Origin: Pseudomonas putida S13.1.2
Lineage (GTDB): Bacteria; Pseudomonadota; Gammaproteobacteria; Pseudomonadales; Pseudomonadaceae
Direction of reading: 5' to 3'
Assembly: GCF_000498395.2 (NCBI RefSeq)
Contig: NZ_CP010979.1
Span: 1-64,000 of the forward strand
Length of the DNA stretch: 64,000 nucleotides
Below are positions 1 to 7,789 of this stretch, piece by piece. A program made the position numbers and the translations under genes. The number at the start of each line of letters is the position of its first letter. Positions within the stretch are counted from its first letter, which is position 1. The notes below the pieces were generated by a model, which worked only from the letters and a program-made list of their open reading frames with translations, did not search any database and was not told the DNA's origin.

Positions 1-263
1 GAGGCCAGGGTCAGCAGCACGCACAGCCACAGTCCGCCGTGCAGGCGCAGGCGCACCTGGCCGGGTGAGCGGGCGAACATGGCGTCCACCGCGCCAATGA
101 AATAACCCAGGTAGTTGGCGGCCGCGACCAGCCCGGCGACCGTCAGGCCGAACTGGCCTTCGGCAATTAGTTGCGGCAGTTGCGGGGTGAGGGCGAAACG
201 GCCGATGCCCATGGCCATCATCAGCGCCACGGCGCTGGCCAACAGTTGAATGAGTGGCGACAT
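1..263 (-). CDS. MFS transporter, YbfB/YjiJ-like (partial)
   Basis: The N-terminal 87 residues are present; the rest lies left of the window. Translation from the ATG at 263 gives two hydrophobic segments and the motif GIGRFALTPQLPQL, typical of the first helices of YbfB/YjiJ-type major facilitator transporters of the inner membrane. Its substrate cannot be told from this piece. It is divergent from a LysR-type regulator across about 100 bp that holds a perfect palindrome, so regulation by that neighbour is likely. Family call by recognition only. Confidence 0.75.
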   Translation of the reverse strand, partial: MSPLIQLLASAVALMMAMGIGRFALTPQLPQLIAEGQFGLTVAGLVAAANYLGYFIGAVDAMFARSPGQVRLRLHGGLWLCVLLTLA

Positions 264-318
264 GACAGGTCTCCTGCACGGAATTAAGCGATGGCTGGCA
301 GGTTAGGACGGTTTCATT

Positions 319-333
319 TTCAATAAAATTGAA
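319..333. promoter_or_regulatory. LysR-type operator palindrome
   Basis: Perfect 15-bp palindrome TTCAATAAAATTGAA (5-bp arms, 5-bp centre) between the divergent MFS and LysR genes. It satisfies the T-N11-A rule for LysR-family sites. Binding by the adjacent regulator is inferred. Confidence 0.55.
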
Positions 334-369
334 TAATGATGATCAAGTTGTTCTGTTTTGGAGAATGCC

Positions 370-1263
370 GTGGAATTCAGCCAGCTGCGTATCTTTCAGG
401 CCGTGGCCGAGGAGGGCTCGGTCACGCGTGCCGCAGAGCGCCTGCACCGTGTGCCATCGAACCTGTCGACGCGCCTGCGCCAGCTTGAGGAGCAACTGGG
501 TGTCGAGTTGTTCCTGCGCGAGCGCCAACGGCTGCAGCTGTCGCCGGCGGGCAAGGTGCTGCTGGAGTACGCCAACCGCCTGTCGGCCTTGCGCGACGAG
601 GCGCTGGCCGCTGTACGCGGCGGCCAGCCGGCCGGCGACTTCGTGCTGGGGACCATGTACAGCACCGCTGCGACCCACCTGCCAGCGTTGCTGGCGCGTT
701 ATCACCAGGCCTACCCGGCGGTGAACCTGCAGGTGCGCGCAGCGCCTAGCGGCGAGCTGCTCGAAGGCCTGCTTGGCCACACCCTGGACGCTGCCCTGGT
801 AGATGGCCCGCCGAGCCTGGCCGGGCTGGATGGCGTGCCGCTGTGCGAAGAGCAGTTGGTGCTGATCACCAGCCCCGAGCACCCAGCGGTGCACACTGCC
901 AAGGATGTGGCGGGCAAGGCGGTGTTCACTTTCCGTCAGGGCTGTTCGTACCGCATGCGTCTGGAGGCGTGGTATGCCCATGCCCACACGCCCATGGGCC
1001 GGGTCATGGAGATCGAGTCGTACCAGAGCATGCTGGCCTGCGTGATCGCCGGCGCCGGGGTGGCGATGATGGCCCAATCGATGCTCGACAGCCTGCCTGG
1101 GCGTAACCGGGTAAGGGTGCACCGGCTGCAGCAGCCGTTCGATCAGGCGGTCACCTGGCTGATGTGGCGTCAGGGTATGCGTGGGGCGAATCTGCAGGCG
1201 TGGATCGACCTGCAACAAAGCGAAACGATTAACCAGTCGTCGGAATGCGCCGCCAGGGCTTGA
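370..1263 (+). CDS. LysR-family transcriptional regulator, PtrR-like
   Basis: Cytoplasmic DNA-binding regulator of 297 residues, the usual LysR length. The winged helix-turn-helix occupies about residues 1-60 (VTRAAERLHRVPSNLSTRLRQ) and a periplasmic-binding-like effector domain follows. It resembles E. coli PtrR/YneJ closely, including RVPSNL and MLACVIAGAG, but the effector is not deducible. The GTG at 370 is preferred over a TTG at 358 because GGAGA lies 6-7 bases before it and the protein then begins like its relatives. It is divergent from the MFS gene, the likely target. The stop codon overlaps the Anr-type box of the next gene. Confidence 0.85.
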   Translation: MEFSQLRIFQAVAEEGSVTRAAERLHRVPSNLSTRLRQLEEQLGVELFLRERQRLQLSPAGKVLLEYANRLSALRDEALAAVRGGQPAGDFVLGTMYSTAATHLPALLARYHQAYPAVNLQVRAAPSGELLEGLLGHTLDAALVDGPPSLAGLDGVPLCEEQLVLITSPEHPAVHTAKDVAGKAVFTFRQGCSYRMRLEAWYAHAHTPMGRVMEIESYQSMLACVIAGAGVAMMAQSMLDSLPGRNRVRVHRLQQPFDQAVTWLMWRQGMRGANLQAWIDLQQSETINQSSECAARA

Positions 1264-1300
1264 TCCGGGTCAAAATGGCCCTTATCTGTAAGAGCATAGG
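1260..1300 (+). promoter_or_regulatory. Anr/FNR-type box with -10 element
   Basis: TTGAT-CCGG-GTCAA at 1260-1273 matches the Anr/FNR dyad at nine of ten consensus positions. CATAGG at 1295-1300 sits where a -10 would be if the dyad centre were near -41.5 (predicted start near 1308), the class II activator layout. The 42-residue gene starts about 80 bases downstream. This predicts induction at low oxygen. Confidence 0.6.
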
Positions 1301-1387
1301 CATGCGTAATACAGGACATCAGGCTATGATCTGTATGAAACATCCCAGGATTGATACGCCGTGAGGCTGACCCGTCAAGGGGGCATT

Positions 1388-1516
1388 ATGAATAAACCAC
1401 TGTCCAACTGGCTCCACGACCTGGCGGTCGCCCTGGGGCTGATTCCACCACCCTTGCAGCCGGTGCCGATCCCGACTGATGAAGAGCAGCGCAAACGCCA
1501 GCCGCGTCGCCGCTGA
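1388..1516 (+). CDS. Small PA1414-family protein, 42 residues
   Basis: Short ORF beginning MNKPLSNWLHDLAVALGL, with a proline-rich middle (PPPLQPVPIP) and a very basic end (RKRQPRRR). A strong AAGGGGG ribosome site lies 4-5 bases before the ATG, an Anr-type promoter precedes it and a strong terminator follows, so it is a complete single-gene transcription unit. I recognise it as like P. aeruginosa PA1414, a small protein I recall as highly expressed under oxygen limitation. The predicted N-terminal amphipathic helix and basic tail suggest binding to a membrane or nucleic acid, but the function is unknown. Confidence 0.75.
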   Translation: MNKPLSNWLHDLAVALGLIPPPLQPVPIPTDEEQRKRQPRRR

Positions 1517-1520
1517 TTGA

Positions 1521-1563
1521 ACAAAAAGGCCGCTGCACCTGGGTGGGTGCAGCGGCCTTTTTG
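1521..1563 (+). terminator. Rho-independent terminator
   Basis: Perfect GC-rich stem, AAAAAGGCCGCTGCACC paired with its complement, with a run of T at the 3' side. It lies 7 bases after the stop of the 42-residue gene. Confidence 0.92.
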
Positions 1564-1591
1564 TGTCCGAGAGTTGATTGTTATCTCTTCG

Positions 1592-1684
1592 GGCCCTATC
1601 GCCGGCAAGCCAGCTCCCACAGTACTGCCCAAGCCTCAGGCCCTGTGCATTCTTTGTGGGAGCTGGCTTGCCGGCGATAGGGCC
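1592..1684. repeat. REP pair, type A (inverted)
   Basis: Two inverted copies of a unit of about 30 bp containing GCCGGCAAGCCAGCTCCCAC, separated by about 32 bp. The same pair recurs near 29.5, 37.2, 49.6 and 57.5 kb, always at gene ends. Confidence 0.9.
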
Positions 1685-1699
1685 GCTTCAGGCTAATGG

Positions 1700-3079
1700 T
1701 CAGGCCAGATTCACCGCACCGACTGGTTTGCGGGACATCAGGCTAACCGCCACAAAGCTCACCAAGCCGATCGCCAGGCTGTAGTAGATCGGCGTATTGG
1801 CCTCCAGCCCGTCCTTGAACATGAACAGCAGCGCGGTGGCAAAGCCCAGCGACATGCTGGCAATCGCACCGGCAGTGGTCGCACGCTTCCAGAAGATCGC
1901 CCCGATCAGCGGGATCAGCATGCCGCCGACCAGCAGGTTGTAGGCCAGGGTCAGCGCGTTGATCACATCGTTCACCATCAGCGCGATACCCAGCACCACC
2001 AGGCCGGTGAGCAGGGTGAACAGGCGGCTCATGCCCAGGCTCGACTGCTTGCCGCCACGCAGCTTGGGCAGCAGGTCTTCGGTCACAGTGGTCGAGGCAG
2101 CCAGCAGGCCGGCACTGGCGGTGGACATCATGGCTGCCAGGGCTGCGGCCATCAGCAGGCCACGGATGCCATCGGGCAGGGTGCTCTTGATCATCTCGGC
2201 AAAGGCGTTGTTCGGGTTGGCCAGGTCTGGCATCAGCACATGCGCTGCCATGCCGATGGCGGCGCAGGCCAGGCCGTACACCACACAGTACACACCGGCG
2301 ACGGTACCGGCACGCTGGCAGACCTTTTCGTCACGCGCGGTGAACACCCGCTGCCAGATGTCCTGGCCAATGAGGATGCCGAAGAAGTAGATCAGGAAGT
2401 AGGTGATGATGGTGTCCCAGCCAATGGTCGTCAGCTGGAAGCTGGCCGCTGGCAGTTTGGCCACCAGGGTGTCCCAGCCACCGGCCTTGTACAGGCACAC
2501 CGGCAGCAGGATGAACATCAGGCCGACGGTCTTGATCACGAACTGGACGATGTCGGTCAGGGTCAGCGACCACATGCCGCCAATGGTGGAGTACAGCACC
2601 ACCACACCGCCGCCGAGCAGCAGCGAGGCCCAGAACGGCAGGTCCAGCAGCACCTGCAATACGGTAGCCATGGCCAGGGTCGAGGTGACGCCGATCATCA
2701 GCGCGTAAGCCAGCATGATCACGGCGCTGGCCTGGCGTGCGGTGGGGTTGTAGCGTTGCTCAAGCACCTGGGTCACGGTGAAGATGCGCAGGCGCAGCAG
2801 CGGTTTGGCCAGGAACAGGTTGATGGCGATGATGCCCAGGCCAAGGGCTGCGCACAGCCAGAAGCCGGAGATTCCGTGGACGTAGCCCAGGCGCACGGTG
2901 CCAACGGTGGAAGCACCACCGAGCACGGTGGTGGCCATGGTGCCCATGTACAGCACAGGGCCCAGGTTGCGCCCGGCAACCAGGTAGTCTTCATGGGTTT
3001 TTGCACGTCGCATGCCGTACCAGCCAAGCCCGAGCATGCCGGCGGTGTAGATCATTACAACAATGATGTCCAAGGCCAT
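1700..3079 (-). CDS. Sodium:solute symporter family transporter (PA1418-like)
   Basis: Inner-membrane symporter of 459 residues with about 13 hydrophobic segments and solute:sodium-symporter features (VLGGASTVGTVRLGY near residue 50; LLMAAALAAMMSTASAGLLAAS in the middle). The ATG at 3079 has GGGAG upstream; an earlier in-frame start has no such support. It lies 132 bp downstream of gbuA on the same strand, so the two are probably cotranscribed and the transporter may import 4-guanidinobutyrate or a related compound. That substrate is inferred only from context. A type A REP pair follows the gene. Confidence 0.85.
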   Translation of the reverse strand: MALDIIVVMIYTAGMLGLGWYGMRRAKTHEDYLVAGRNLGPVLYMGTMATTVLGGASTVGTVRLGYVHGISGFWLCAALGLGIIAINLFLAKPLLRLRIFTVTQVLEQRYNPTARQASAVIMLAYALMIGVTSTLAMATVLQVLLDLPFWASLLLGGGVVVLYSTIGGMWSLTLTDIVQFVIKTVGLMFILLPVCLYKAGGWDTLVAKLPAASFQLTTIGWDTIITYFLIYFFGILIGQDIWQRVFTARDEKVCQRAGTVAGVYCVVYGLACAAIGMAAHVLMPDLANPNNAFAEMIKSTLPDGIRGLLMAAALAAMMSTASAGLLAASTTVTEDLLPKLRGGKQSSLGMSRLFTLLTGLVVLGIALMVNDVINALTLAYNLLVGGMLIPLIGAIFWKRATTAGAIASMSLGFATALLFMFKDGLEANTPIYYSLAIGLVSFVAVSLMSRKPVGAVNLA

Positions 3080-3211
3080 TGGGGTTCTCCCGATTATCTT
3101 TATTATGGCGAGATCGACCACGCGGGCGGCTCACGTCGCCCGGTGGTCTTGTCGTGTTGTTGGCGGGCCTCTGTGGCCCTCCCTCATGGCTCCTGCCGGG
3201 GTATAGCGGTA

Positions 3212-4162
3212 TTAACGACGCACGACGCCCGGTAGCACGCAGAGCATTTCGAACAGCAGGTTGGCACCGAGCAGCGAGGTGTTGCCGGTGGTGTCGTAAG
3301 GCGGGGAGACTTCGACGAGGTCACAACCGATCAGGTCCAGGCCGTGGCAGCCGCGAATGATCTCCATCGCCTGGATGGTGGTCAAGCCGCCGATTTCCGG
3401 GGTGCCGGTACCGGGCGCCCAGGCCGGGTCGATGCCGTCGATGTCGAACGACAGGTAAACCGGGCCGCCGCCGACCTTTTCCCGTACTTCGGCCATCAGA
3501 GGTTCCAGCGACTTGTGCCAGCATTCTTCGGCCTGGACCACGCGGAAGCCCTGGCGGCGGCTCCAGTTGAAGTCATCGGCGGTGTAGCCCTGGGCGCGCA
3601 GGCCGATCTGTACCACACGGTCGCAATCAAGCAGGCCTTCTTCCACGGCGCGGCGGAAGGTGGTGCCGTGGGCGATCTTCTCGCCGAACATGTGGTCGTT
3701 GACGTCAGCATGGGCATCGATATGCACCAGGCCGATCTTGCCGTGCTTCTTGTGCAGCGCCCGCAGGATCGGCAGGGTGATGGTGTGGTCGCCGCCCAGG
3801 GTCATCGGGATGACATTGTGCTCGACGATTTCGTCGTAGGCTTCTTCGATGATGCGCACGGCGTCCAGCAGGTTGAAGGTGTTGATCGCCACGTCACCGA
3901 TGTCGGCCACCGACAGCGAGTCGAACGGGGCGGCACCGGTGGCCATGTTGTACGGGCGGATCATCACCGATTCGGCGCGGATCTGCCGTGGGCCGAAGCG
4001 GGTGCCGGAGCGCAGCGAGGTACCGATGTCCAGGGGCACGCCGATGAAGGCAGCATCCAGGCCTTGGGCACTTTGCAGGTGGGGGAGACGGAGCATGGTG
4101 GCGATGCCGCCGAAACGCGGCATTTCGTTGCCGCCCAGTGGTTGGTGGAGAGTCTTGTCCAC
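3212..4162 (-). CDS. gbuA: 4-guanidinobutyrase (agmatinase/ureohydrolase family)
   Basis: Cytoplasmic dimanganese ureohydrolase of 316 residues. GbuA enzymes split 4-guanidinobutyrate into 4-aminobutyrate and urea, a step in arginine catabolism through 2-ketoarginine. Metal-site motifs are visible: GGDHTIT near residue 121, DAHADVND near 149 and DIDGIDPAWAPGTGTPE near 241. The start chosen is GTG at 4162, giving VDKTLHQPLGGNEMPRFGG as in P. aeruginosa GbuA, with GAGG 6 bases upstream; an ATG at 4174 has no ribosome site. It is divergent from a LysR gene (gbuR) and followed by a symporter. Agmatinase is the alternative call, but the neighbourhood and close similarity favour GbuA. Confidence 0.88.
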   Translation of the reverse strand: MDKTLHQPLGGNEMPRFGGIATMLRLPHLQSAQGLDAAFIGVPLDIGTSLRSGTRFGPRQIRAESVMIRPYNMATGAAPFDSLSVADIGDVAINTFNLLDAVRIIEEAYDEIVEHNVIPMTLGGDHTITLPILRALHKKHGKIGLVHIDAHADVNDHMFGEKIAHGTTFRRAVEEGLLDCDRVVQIGLRAQGYTADDFNWSRRQGFRVVQAEECWHKSLEPLMAEVREKVGGGPVYLSFDIDGIDPAWAPGTGTPEIGGLTTIQAMEIIRGCHGLDLIGCDLVEVSPPYDTTGNTSLLGANLLFEMLCVLPGVVRR

Positions 4163-4309
4163 GGTGGGCCTCATCAGTCGGTCGATTGTTGTGTTTGTTC
4201 GAACCTGTGCCGCCGCGCGCCTTTCAAGTGTGGTTTTGCCAGCGGGCAGGGACATTTCGGCCAAGTCTGCTCAAGGTAGTGCCGGGGAAGAATCGCTACC
4301 GACAAATAC

Positions 4310-4333
4310 TTAGTTCAGGAATTTCTGAACTAA
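4310..4333. promoter_or_regulatory. Probable GbuR operator (24-bp palindrome)
   Basis: TTAGTTCAG, a 6-bp AT-rich centre, then CTGAACTAA: perfect 9-bp arms, in the gbuA-gbuR intergenic region 54 bases before gbuR. Position and symmetry suit a LysR-type operator controlling both divergent promoters. Binding is inferred. Confidence 0.65.
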
Positions 4334-4387
4334 AGGCCGGCAGAGCGGTTAGACTGCGCGCAAATACACCTGCGGAACCGTTGCACC

Positions 4388-5281
4388 ATGGCCTCGACCT
4401 TGCCCGACCTGAAACTGCTGCGCATCTTTGTCAGCGTGGTGCGCCACCAGGGCTTTGCCAACGCGCAGCGCGAGCTGAACCTGTCGACCTCGGCCATCAG
4501 TACCTACATGAGCCAGTTGGAGGGCGCGCTGGGCATCGTGCTGTGCCATCGCGGCCGTGGCGGTTTCAGCCTGACCAGCAAGGGCGAGCTGTTCCATCAG
4601 GAGACCCTGCGGCTTCTGGCTGAACTGGATGGCTTCGAGCAGTATGCCGCTGCCCTCAAGGGCGAGTTGCGTGGCACCCTCAACCTCGGGGTCATCGACT
4701 CCACGGTTGGTGACCGCGCCTTGCCGCTGGCCGAAGCCATCGGTGCCTACAGCCAGGAGCACCCGGCGGTGCACCTGCACCTTTCGGTGTCCAGCCCTTA
4801 CGAGCTGCAACTGGGCGTGCAGGACAACCGCCTGGACCTGGCCATTGGTGCGTTCTCCTCGCGCATGAGCGGCCTGCTCTACCAGCCGTTGTACCGTGAA
4901 CAGCACTGGCTGTACTGCAGCAGCCGCCACCCGTTGTATACCGAGCGGCGCATCCCCGAGCCGGTAGTGACGCAGCAGCGCATGGTCGGGCGCGGCTACT
5001 GGAGCCAGGCCGAACTGGCCCGGCATGGCTTCAAGCACAGCGCGGCGACGGTGGAGAGTATGGAAGCGCAGTTGATCCTGATCCTGTCCGGCGCCTATAT
5101 CGGCTACTTGCCCGAGCACTATGCCCAGGCCTGGGTCGACAAGGGCGATTTGCGCGTGCTATCGCCGTCCACCTTTGGTTACCAGGCACCGTTCTCGCTG
5201 ATCATTCGCCGTGGGCGTAGCCGTGAACCCCTGATCCAGACCTTCCGCGACCTGCTGAAAAGCCAGCTGAACGTGGGCTGA
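4388..5281 (+). CDS. gbuR: LysR-family regulator of guanidinobutyrate catabolism
   Basis: LysR-type regulator of 297 residues: helix-turn-helix in about residues 1-60 (GFANAQRELNLSTSAISTYM), then an effector-binding domain. It is divergent from gbuA, as gbuR (PA1422) is from gbuA in P. aeruginosa, where it activates gbuA in response to 4-guanidinobutyrate. The ATG at 4388 begins MASTLPDLKLLRIFVSVV, the expected N-terminus. Autoregulation through the palindrome at 4310-4333 is likely. Symbol assigned by synteny and similarity, not by a search. Confidence 0.8.
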   Translation: MASTLPDLKLLRIFVSVVRHQGFANAQRELNLSTSAISTYMSQLEGALGIVLCHRGRGGFSLTSKGELFHQETLRLLAELDGFEQYAAALKGELRGTLNLGVIDSTVGDRALPLAEAIGAYSQEHPAVHLHLSVSSPYELQLGVQDNRLDLAIGAFSSRMSGLLYQPLYREQHWLYCSSRHPLYTERRIPEPVVTQQRMVGRGYWSQAELARHGFKHSAATVESMEAQLILILSGAYIGYLPEHYAQAWVDKGDLRVLSPSTFGYQAPFSLIIRRGRSREPLIQTFRDLLKSQLNVG

Positions 5282-5316
5282 GAAGCGACACGTTCATGCA
5301 TTCCGTCGGGCAATGC

Positions 5317-5343
5317 TAAATTCCGGCAAAAGCTGACCGCTAA
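5317..5343 (+). promoter_or_regulatory. FliA (sigma-28) type promoter for the chemoreceptor
   Basis: TAAA at 5317-5320, 15 bases, then ACCGCTAA at 5336-5343. This fits TAAA-N15-GCCGATAA with six of eight -10 positions matching. It gives a leader of about 65 bases before the aer-like gene, which fits flagellar-regulon control of chemoreceptors. Confidence 0.55.
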
Positions 5344-5416
5344 CCTGATAGCGCTCTGCTACATATCAACTTGCGCTGATGATTTTCCCTTATTTCATCT
5401 TGCAAGGATCGCCCAG

Positions 5417-6982
5417 ATGCGCATGAATTTGCCCGTCACTGAGCACGAAAGAACCTTCTCCAGCGATCAACGCCTGATTTCCACGACTGACCTCAACAGC
5501 CGTATCACTTACTGCAACGAAGCCTTCGTGGCGATCAGCGGGTTCACCTACGACGAGCTGGTCGGCCAACCGCACAACCTGGTGCGTCACCCAGATATGC
5601 CTCCATCGGTGTTCGGGCATATGTGGGAGACGATCAAGCAGGGCAAGCCGTGGATGGGGGTGGTCAAGAACCGGGCGAAGAACGGCGACTACTACTGGGT
5701 CAGCGCCTACGTCACGGCCATCTACGAGCAGGGCCGCATCAGTGGTTACGAGTCGGTGCGCTCGGTGCCCACGCGCGAGCAAATCCGCCGCGCCGAGGCG
5801 CTGTATGCGCGCCTGCGGGCCGACCGTGCCGCCGTGCCCTGGGCGGCGCGGTTGGGGCATGGCTTGGCCCATGGCTGGCCGCTGATCGGTGCAGGCCTGC
5901 TGTCGGCGGCCGGTTACTTGTGGCTGCCGGCCTATGCAGCACTTGGGGTGCTGATGGCCAGCCTGCTGTTGGCCTGGTACCTGGTCGAGCACCGGCAGAA
6001 CCAGGCTATCCGCCGCACGTTGGCCGAGCATCCCAAGGCCTTCACCAGCCCGCTGGTGGCGCTCACCTACAGCGACAACCCGGGCCTGCAGGGCCAGCTT
6101 GACCTGGCCATCATCAGCGAGGAAGCGCGCTTGCAAACGGCCCTGACTCGCTTGGTGGACGCCGGGGTCGGGGTGAAGTCGCGGGCTGCGCAGTCGTCCG
6201 ACTTGTCCGATGCCCAGGCGCAGATGCTCGACCGCCAGCGCAGCGAGACCGATCAGTCGGCCACGGCCATTGCGCAGATGGCGGCGACCATCCAGCAGGT
6301 CACTCACAACGTGCAGAGCACGGCGCATGCAGCCGGCGATGCCGACCAGCTGGCGCAGCATGGCAGCGAGCTGGCGCTGCAGAGCCTCAAGGCCATGGGC
6401 AGCATGAGTGATGCCGTCAACGACATCGGCCAGGCGGTCAATGCCCTGGCCGAGCAGACCCAGTCCATCGGCAGCGTGGTCGATGTGATTACCTCGATTG
6501 CCGAGCAGACCAACCTGTTGGCGCTCAACGCTGCCATCGAGGCGGCGCGCGCGGGTGAGCAAGGGCGGGGGTTTGCCGTGGTGGCCGATGAAGTGCGGTC
6601 GCTGGCCCAGCGTACCCGTGCATCGACCGAGGAGATTCACCACATCATTGCCTCGTTGCGCGCGGGGGCAGAACGGGCGGTGAGCACTGCCAGCCGGGGT
6701 GAGCAGATGTCGCGGGACAGCGTGCACAGCGTCGAGGCGGTGCAGGCTGCGTTAAGCGGGATTGCCCAGGCGGTCAGCCGCATCACCGGCATGAGCCAGC
6801 AGATGGCGACGGCGTCGGAGCAGCAAAGCCATGTGGCCGAGGACATCAACCAGCAGATCGTGAGAATTGCCCAGCTGTGTGACCAGAGTGCCGGGCAGGC
6901 CAGGCAGGGGGCAGAAATCAGCCAGGACCTGGAGCGCATGGCCGAGTACCTGCATAGCCTGGCGGAGCGCTTCAACCGCTGA
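5417..6982 (+). CDS. aer: Aer-type aerotaxis receptor (PAS + methyl-accepting domain)
   Basis: Chemoreceptor of 521 residues. An N-terminal PAS domain (about 10-115) carries the Aer signature [10 protein letters not shown] and likely binds FAD, sensing redox state from inside the cell. A hydrophobic hairpin follows near residues 155-190 with no large periplasmic domain, then a cytoplasmic signalling domain with the conserved tip [20 protein letters not shown] near 362-381 that couples to CheA/CheW. No CheR-binding pentapeptide is seen at the C-terminus. AAGGA lies 7 bases before the ATG. The syntenic P. aeruginosa gene is bdlA, which has two PAS domains and no membrane anchor; this protein has one PAS and an anchor, so Aer is the better name. 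P. putida has several Aer paralogues and which one this is remains uncertain. Confidence 0.85.
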   Translation: MRMNLPVTEHERTFSSDQRLISTTDLNSRITYCNEAFVAISGFTYDELVGQPHNLVRHPDMPPSVFGHMWETIKQGKPWMGVVKNRAKNGDYYWVSAYVTAIYEQGRISGYESVRSVPTREQIRRAEALYARLRADRAAVPWAARLGHGLAHGWPLIGAGLLSAAGYLWLPAYAALGVLMASLLLAWYLVEHRQNQAIRRTLAEHPKAFTSPLVALTYSDNPGLQGQLDLAIISEEARLQTALTRLVDAGVGVKSRAAQSSDLSDAQAQMLDRQRSETDQSATAIAQMAATIQQVTHNVQSTAHAAGDADQLAQHGSELALQSLKAMGSMSDAVNDIGQAVNALAEQTQSIGSVVDVITSIAEQTNLLALNAAIEAARAGEQGRGFAVVADEVRSLAQRTRASTEEIHHIIASLRAGAERAVSTASRGEQMSRDSVHSVEAVQAALSGIAQAVSRITGMSQQMATASEQQSHVAEDINQQIVRIAQLCDQSAGQARQGAEISQDLERMAEYLHSLAERFNR

Positions 6983-7045
6983 GCTCGCTGGCCCGCAAAG
7001 CGGGCCGCGGTTCTGTGGCAAAATGTTCCCGCCAAGGAGAACCCC

Positions 7046-7645
7046 ATGCCCAGACCCCGCTGCGAGCGCTGCCAGCGCCCGCTCGACCATTGCCTCTGCC
7101 CACTGATTCCCGCGCTCGACAGCCGCACCCGCGTCATCCTGCTGCAGCACCCCAGTGAAACCGCCCATGCCCTCAATACCGCGCGCCTTGCTGCCCTTGG
7201 CCTGAACAACGCCGAGCTGCGGGTAGGCGAGGTATTTGATGACTTGGGTGAATTGCTGACAACGCCTGGTTACCGGCCGGCCCTGCTGTTCCCTGGCGAA
7301 GACGCTCAGGTGCTGACGGCCTATGGCCAGGTCGATGACAAGCCGTTGCTGCTGATCGTGCCCGACGGCACCTGGCGCAAGGCGCGCAAACTGCTGTACA
7401 TGAACCCGGGGCTGGAGGGGTTGCCGCGGGTGACACTGGGGGCAGTCGCGCCTTCGCGTTATCGGCTGCGCAAGGCGCCGGAAGCGGGGGCGCTGTCGAC
7501 TATCGAGGCGGTGGTGGGGGCTTTGAATGCGTTGGAGCAACCTGCCTGCTTTAACGCACTGCTGGCGCCGTTCGAGGCGTTGATCGAGGGGCAGATCAGG
7601 GCCATGGGGGTGGAGACGTTCCAGCGTAACCATGGCATTGAGTGA
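7046..7645 (+). CDS. DTW-domain protein, probable tRNA acp3U transferase (TapT/YfiP-like)
   Basis: Protein of 199 residues with an N-terminal zinc-ribbon-like CERCQRPLDHCLC and a later PDGTWRKARKL segment that defines the DTW family. In E. coli the member TapT (YfiP) adds a 3-amino-3-carboxypropyl group to uridine 47 of tRNAs using S-adenosylmethionine. AAGGAG lies upstream of the ATG. It begins 63 bp after the receptor gene in the same direction but is unrelated to it in function. The function is taken from the family, not shown here. Confidence 0.8.
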   Translation: MPRPRCERCQRPLDHCLCPLIPALDSRTRVILLQHPSETAHALNTARLAALGLNNAELRVGEVFDDLGELLTTPGYRPALLFPGEDAQVLTAYGQVDDKPLLLIVPDGTWRKARKLLYMNPGLEGLPRVTLGAVAPSRYRLRKAPEAGALSTIEAVVGALNALEQPACFNALLAPFEALIEGQIRAMGVETFQRNHGIE

Positions 7646-7651
7646 GGGCAT

Positions 7652-7773
7652 GGGGCTGCTTTGCAGTCCATTCGCAGCACAAGGCTGCTCCTACAGAAGA
7701 CCACGCAAACGTCGGCATGCGCGCAACGCCTGTAGGAGCGGCCTTGCGTCGCGATGGGCCGCAAAGCGGCCCC
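7652..7773. repeat. REP pair, type B (inverted)
   Basis: Imperfect inverted pair built from GGGGCTGCTTTGCAG, ACAAGGCTGCTCCTACAG and the complements. Lies between the DTW gene and lapE, two convergent genes. Confidence 0.85.
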
Positions 7774-7789
7774 AAAATCTCGAAGCCGA

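Noticed and set aside
1592..1684. REP repeats as a CRISPR array.
   Set aside because: Units are inverted pairs at dispersed places with no regular spacers and no cas genes.
4163..4264. N-terminal extension of gbuA.
   Set aside because: No ribosome site at the upstream start codons; the homologue begins at the GTG chosen.
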